The notes beneath the pieces are model-generated. The model was not told where the DNA came from. It searched no databases and saw only the letters and a program-made list of their open reading frames with translations. Of a stretch of 40,992 nucleotides of DNA, positions 39,002 to 40,992 are shown one piece after another. The DNA is from Candidatus Heimdallarchaeota archaeon LC_3 (GTDB lineage: Archaea > Asgardarchaeota > Heimdallarchaeia > Hodarchaeales > LC-3), in contig MDVS01000031.1 in assembly GCA_001940645.1 (NCBI GenBank), forward strand, positions 1 to 40,992, written 5' to 3'. Positions within the stretch are counted from its first letter, which is position 1. Each line of letters opens with the position of its first letter. The position numbers were made by a program, and so were the translations under genes.

Positions 39002-40711
39002 TCAATATTTACGCTCCACTACCTCCCAGAGCCCTACAATAACGTCTTTATACTCCATTTTAGGCTTATCTTCACCATTATAGAATGCCATCGTATGTTT
39101 CATCCATTCTTCATCATTTCGTTTTGGAAAATCAGTTCTAAAATGAGCACCGCGTGATTCTTTTCTTAAATATGCTCCATATGCGATTACTTCTGCTATA
39201 TGAATCATTCCTTCTGCTTCTAAAGCCCTTTGCAGTTCAATATTGAATTTACGATCTGTTGCACGAAGTTTAATATTATTTAAGCGTTTTTTTGTGTCTT
39301 CTATAACATCGAGGAGTTCCTTCAGTTCATTTTCTTTTCTAAAGACGAAACAATTGGTCATCATTAGATCCGAAACCTTCTTGTGGAGTACAAAAATGTC
39401 CTCTGAACCTTTATTTTGAAGCATTGTTGTGATTTTTGTCTCAGCTTCTTGATGTGCTTCTTTCATCACTATTTCCATATCACTTGGCCATTCGACTCCT
39501 TTTTTTAGAAAATTTGTAACTCCTTCACCTGTTATTTTTCCATATACTGCACATTCCATTAAGGAATTACCTCCTAATCGATTAGCACCATGCACAGAAA
39601 TACAGGAAACTTCACCACATGCAAAAAGTCCTTTCACAGTTGTGTGTCCATCAATATCAACATCTATTCCACCCATAGCATAGTGAAAGGCTGGTCGTAT
39701 CTCTACTGGTTCCTCAATGATATCCACGCCTGAAAAATTCATAGCCAGTTCGCGAATTTGGGGTAATCGCTCCATAATCTTTTCTTTACCAAGATGACGC
39801 ATGTCAAGATGAACAGCATTATTGATACCACGTCCCTCAGTGATTTCAGAAATTATTGATCGTGATACAATATCTCGTGGTGCGAGTTCCATTGCTTTTT
39901 CTGCATATTTTTTCATGAATCGTTCACCTTCGCTGTTAACTAGATATCCACCTTCACCACGACAAGCTTCAGAAAGAAGAACAGAATTAGAATTTAGACC
40001 AGTTGGATGAAATTGTGTAAATTCCATGTCTTTTAAGGGGACACCCTCTTTATAAGCTATATACATTCCAAATCCAGTAGAAATTTGTGAGTTGGTTGTC
40101 TTACCAAATGTTTTTCCGGGTCCACCAGTGGCAAATACAACTGCTTTAGCTTCAAAAATTTCAGTTTCACCTGTTTTGAGGTTTATTGAAACTACACCGT
40201 AACATTTGCCATCTTTAACAACAAGTTTGGTAGTGAAATAGTCCGTATAGACGGGAACTTGCATTTGAACAATTTTCTCATATAGAGTATGGAGTATTGA
40301 ATGTCCAGTTCTGTCAGCAGCATAACACGTACGGGGGAAAGCAGCACCTCCGAAGGGACGTTGGCCAATTTTTCCATCTTCTCGACGACTAAAAGGCGTA
40401 CCCCAGTGTTCTAGCTCATAAATTCTCGCATTGGCATTCTCAATCATATGTTTTACAGCAGGTTGATCTGCTAAGAAATCAGATCCTTTTACCGTATCAT
40501 AAGCATGCTTTTCCACACTATCAGAAGGATCAGCATTTCCTAATGGAGCATTTATTCCTCCTTGAGCCGCTGATGAGTGTGATCTGGTTGGCTCACAAAT
40601 TGAAATCAAAGCAGTATCTATTTTACCATAAAAGGCTGCTTCTACAGCAGCACTTAAACCAGCCATTCCAGCTCCAACAACTATTAAATCATGACGATAA
40701 GTTTTAACCAT
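39002..40711 (-). CDS. sdhA: Succinate dehydrogenase/fumarate reductase flavoprotein subunit
   Basis: SdhA is the catalytic FAD subunit that interconverts succinate and fumarate. It has the dinucleotide motif IVVGAGMAGLSAAVEAA, the covalent-FAD His in RSHSSAAQGGINAP, QFHPTG, CRGEGGYLVNSEGERF, PRDIVSRSI, the substrate-site HYAMGGIDVD and GEVSCISVHGANRLGGNSL. The C-terminal helical domain ends normally near residue 569. The upstream ATGs at 40720 and 40717 sit directly on the AGGAG site. The ATG at 40711 has 9-base spacing and is preferred. Its start lies 12 bases after the sdhC stop. Confidence 0.96.
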   Translation of the reverse strand: MVKTYRHDLIVVGAGMAGLSAAVEAAFYGKIDTALISICEPTRSHSSAAQGGINAPLGNADPSDSVEKHAYDTVKGSDFLADQPAVKHMIENANARIYELEHWGTPFSRREDGKIGQRPFGGAAFPRTCYAADRTGHSILHTLYEKIVQMQVPVYTDYFTTKLVVKDGKCYGVVSINLKTGETEIFEAKAVVFATGGPGKTFGKTTNSQISTGFGMYIAYKEGVPLKDMEFTQFHPTGLNSNSVLLSEACRGEGGYLVNSEGERFMKKYAEKAMELAPRDIVSRSIISEITEGRGINNAVHLDMRHLGKEKIMERLPQIRELAMNFSGVDIIEEPVEIRPAFHYAMGGIDVDIDGHTTVKGLFACGEVSCISVHGANRLGGNSLMECAVYGKITGEGVTNFLKKGVEWPSDMEIVMKEAHQEAETKITTMLQNKGSEDIFVLHKKVSDLMMTNCFVFRKENELKELLDVIEDTKKRLNNIKLRATDRKFNIELQRALEAEGMIHIAEVIAYGAYLRKESRGAHFRTDFPKRNDEEWMKHTMAFYNGEDKPKMEYKDVIVGLWEVVERKY

Positions 40712-40723
40712 TTTCATCATCTC

Positions 40724-40992
40724 CTATGGATTAACTGCCACTTCTTTGACAATAAAGGGCACTACATCAAACCAAATTAAGTATGCTGCAATAATACATA
40801 AGATTGCGGTGATTAACATTACTAATATGAAGAGGTACTTCTGTTCGTTAATAAACCAACCCATATCAAAAAATATGACTCTAAGTCCATTAAAACCATG
40901 ATATACCAATATAGCTATTAATAGAATATCAAAAAACAGATAAATTGGGTTAGTAAAATCAATAGCGTGTTCATTATATGCTTCAGGACCTA
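40724..40992 (-). CDS. sdhC: Succinate dehydrogenase membrane anchor subunit (partial, runs off the window)
   Basis: Only the C-terminal ~88 residues are present; the frame is open at the window end. The sequence shows a membrane helix (FFDILLIAILVYHGFNGLRV), whose His and following NGLR match the heme b ligand region of SdhC/SdhD anchors. A second helix follows (YLFILVMLITAILCIIAAYL). The stop is 3 bases before the first ATG of sdhA, so the genes form one operon. Whether a second anchor subunit exists upstream cannot be seen. Confidence 0.85.
   Translation of the reverse strand, partial: GPEAYNEHAIDFTNPIYLFFDILLIAILVYHGFNGLRVIFFDMGWFINEQKYLFILVMLITAILCIIAAYLIWFDVVPFIVKEVAVNP

Overview
The window looks like a chromosomal fragment of an AT-rich Asgard archaeon (Promethearchaeota). 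The information-processing genes are archaeal: rpo7, spt4, rpo6, rps24e, rps27ae, rps17e, priL, KEOPS kae1 and bud32, archaeal-type LeuRS, and the archaeosine enzymes ArcS and RaSEA. Beside them lie eukaryote-flavoured genes typical of Asgard genomes: a Rab/Ras-type GTPase, a gelsolin-domain protein, a Roadblock/LC7 protein, a RING/PHD-like zinc protein, an Alg7-like GlcNAc-phosphate transferase and a possible ESCRT-II-like double winged-helix protein. No bacterial-type mobile element, CRISPR array, rRNA or tRNA was recognised. A lineage below Asgard cannot be fixed from the sequence alone.

Layout. 1-2006: 2-oxoacid:ferredoxin oxidoreductase porA (broken) and porB. 2143-4133: two small unknown genes and dnaJ. 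4154-7260 (minus): raSEA and arcS, for archaeosine in tRNA. 7643-9040: Roadblock protein and RING/PHD-like protein. 9149-14806: membrane hydrolase, Cys/Met PLP enzyme, a degenerate kinase-like protein and a coiled-coil protein with an internal duplication. 14887-18749: membrane GT2 glycosyltransferase, priL, ArsR-type regulator. 19114-20142: a small Cys-containing protein with a clean promoter, and a PAC2 protein. 24604 down to 20258 (minus): rpo7, spt4, dephospho-CoA kinase, rps24e, rps27ae, kae1, bud32, a conserved archaeal expression cluster. 24924-28695: MazG-like protein and a surface-glycan set (Alg7-like GPT, GT4, galU). 28703-34985 (minus): small GTPase, gelsolin-domain protein, leuS, mtaD. 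35132-37984: double winged-helix plus Ig-like pair, rpo6, rps17e, a zinc ribbon protein and a YkgJ-like protein. 40992 down to 38255 (minus): sdhC (cut by the window end), sdhA, sdhB.

Two places look structurally wrong. The first 751 bases form a 305-bp perfect inverted repeat around a 141-bp loop, and the loop encodes the missing upstream part of PorA on the opposite strand. In kae1, a 556-bp segment is duplicated in tandem around a 24-bp spacer that belongs to a 33-bp inverted copy of nearby sequence. Removing one 580-bp unit restores an exact 326-residue Kae1 frame. Both are best explained as amplification or assembly chimeras (as in single-cell MDA data), although a real rearrangement cannot be excluded without reads.

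The best candidates for undescribed biology are the Roadblock + RING/PHD-like pair (7643-9040), the gelsolin-domain protein with a minisatellite-encoded linker (29538-30434), and the coupled double winged-helix + Ig-like pair (35132-36130).
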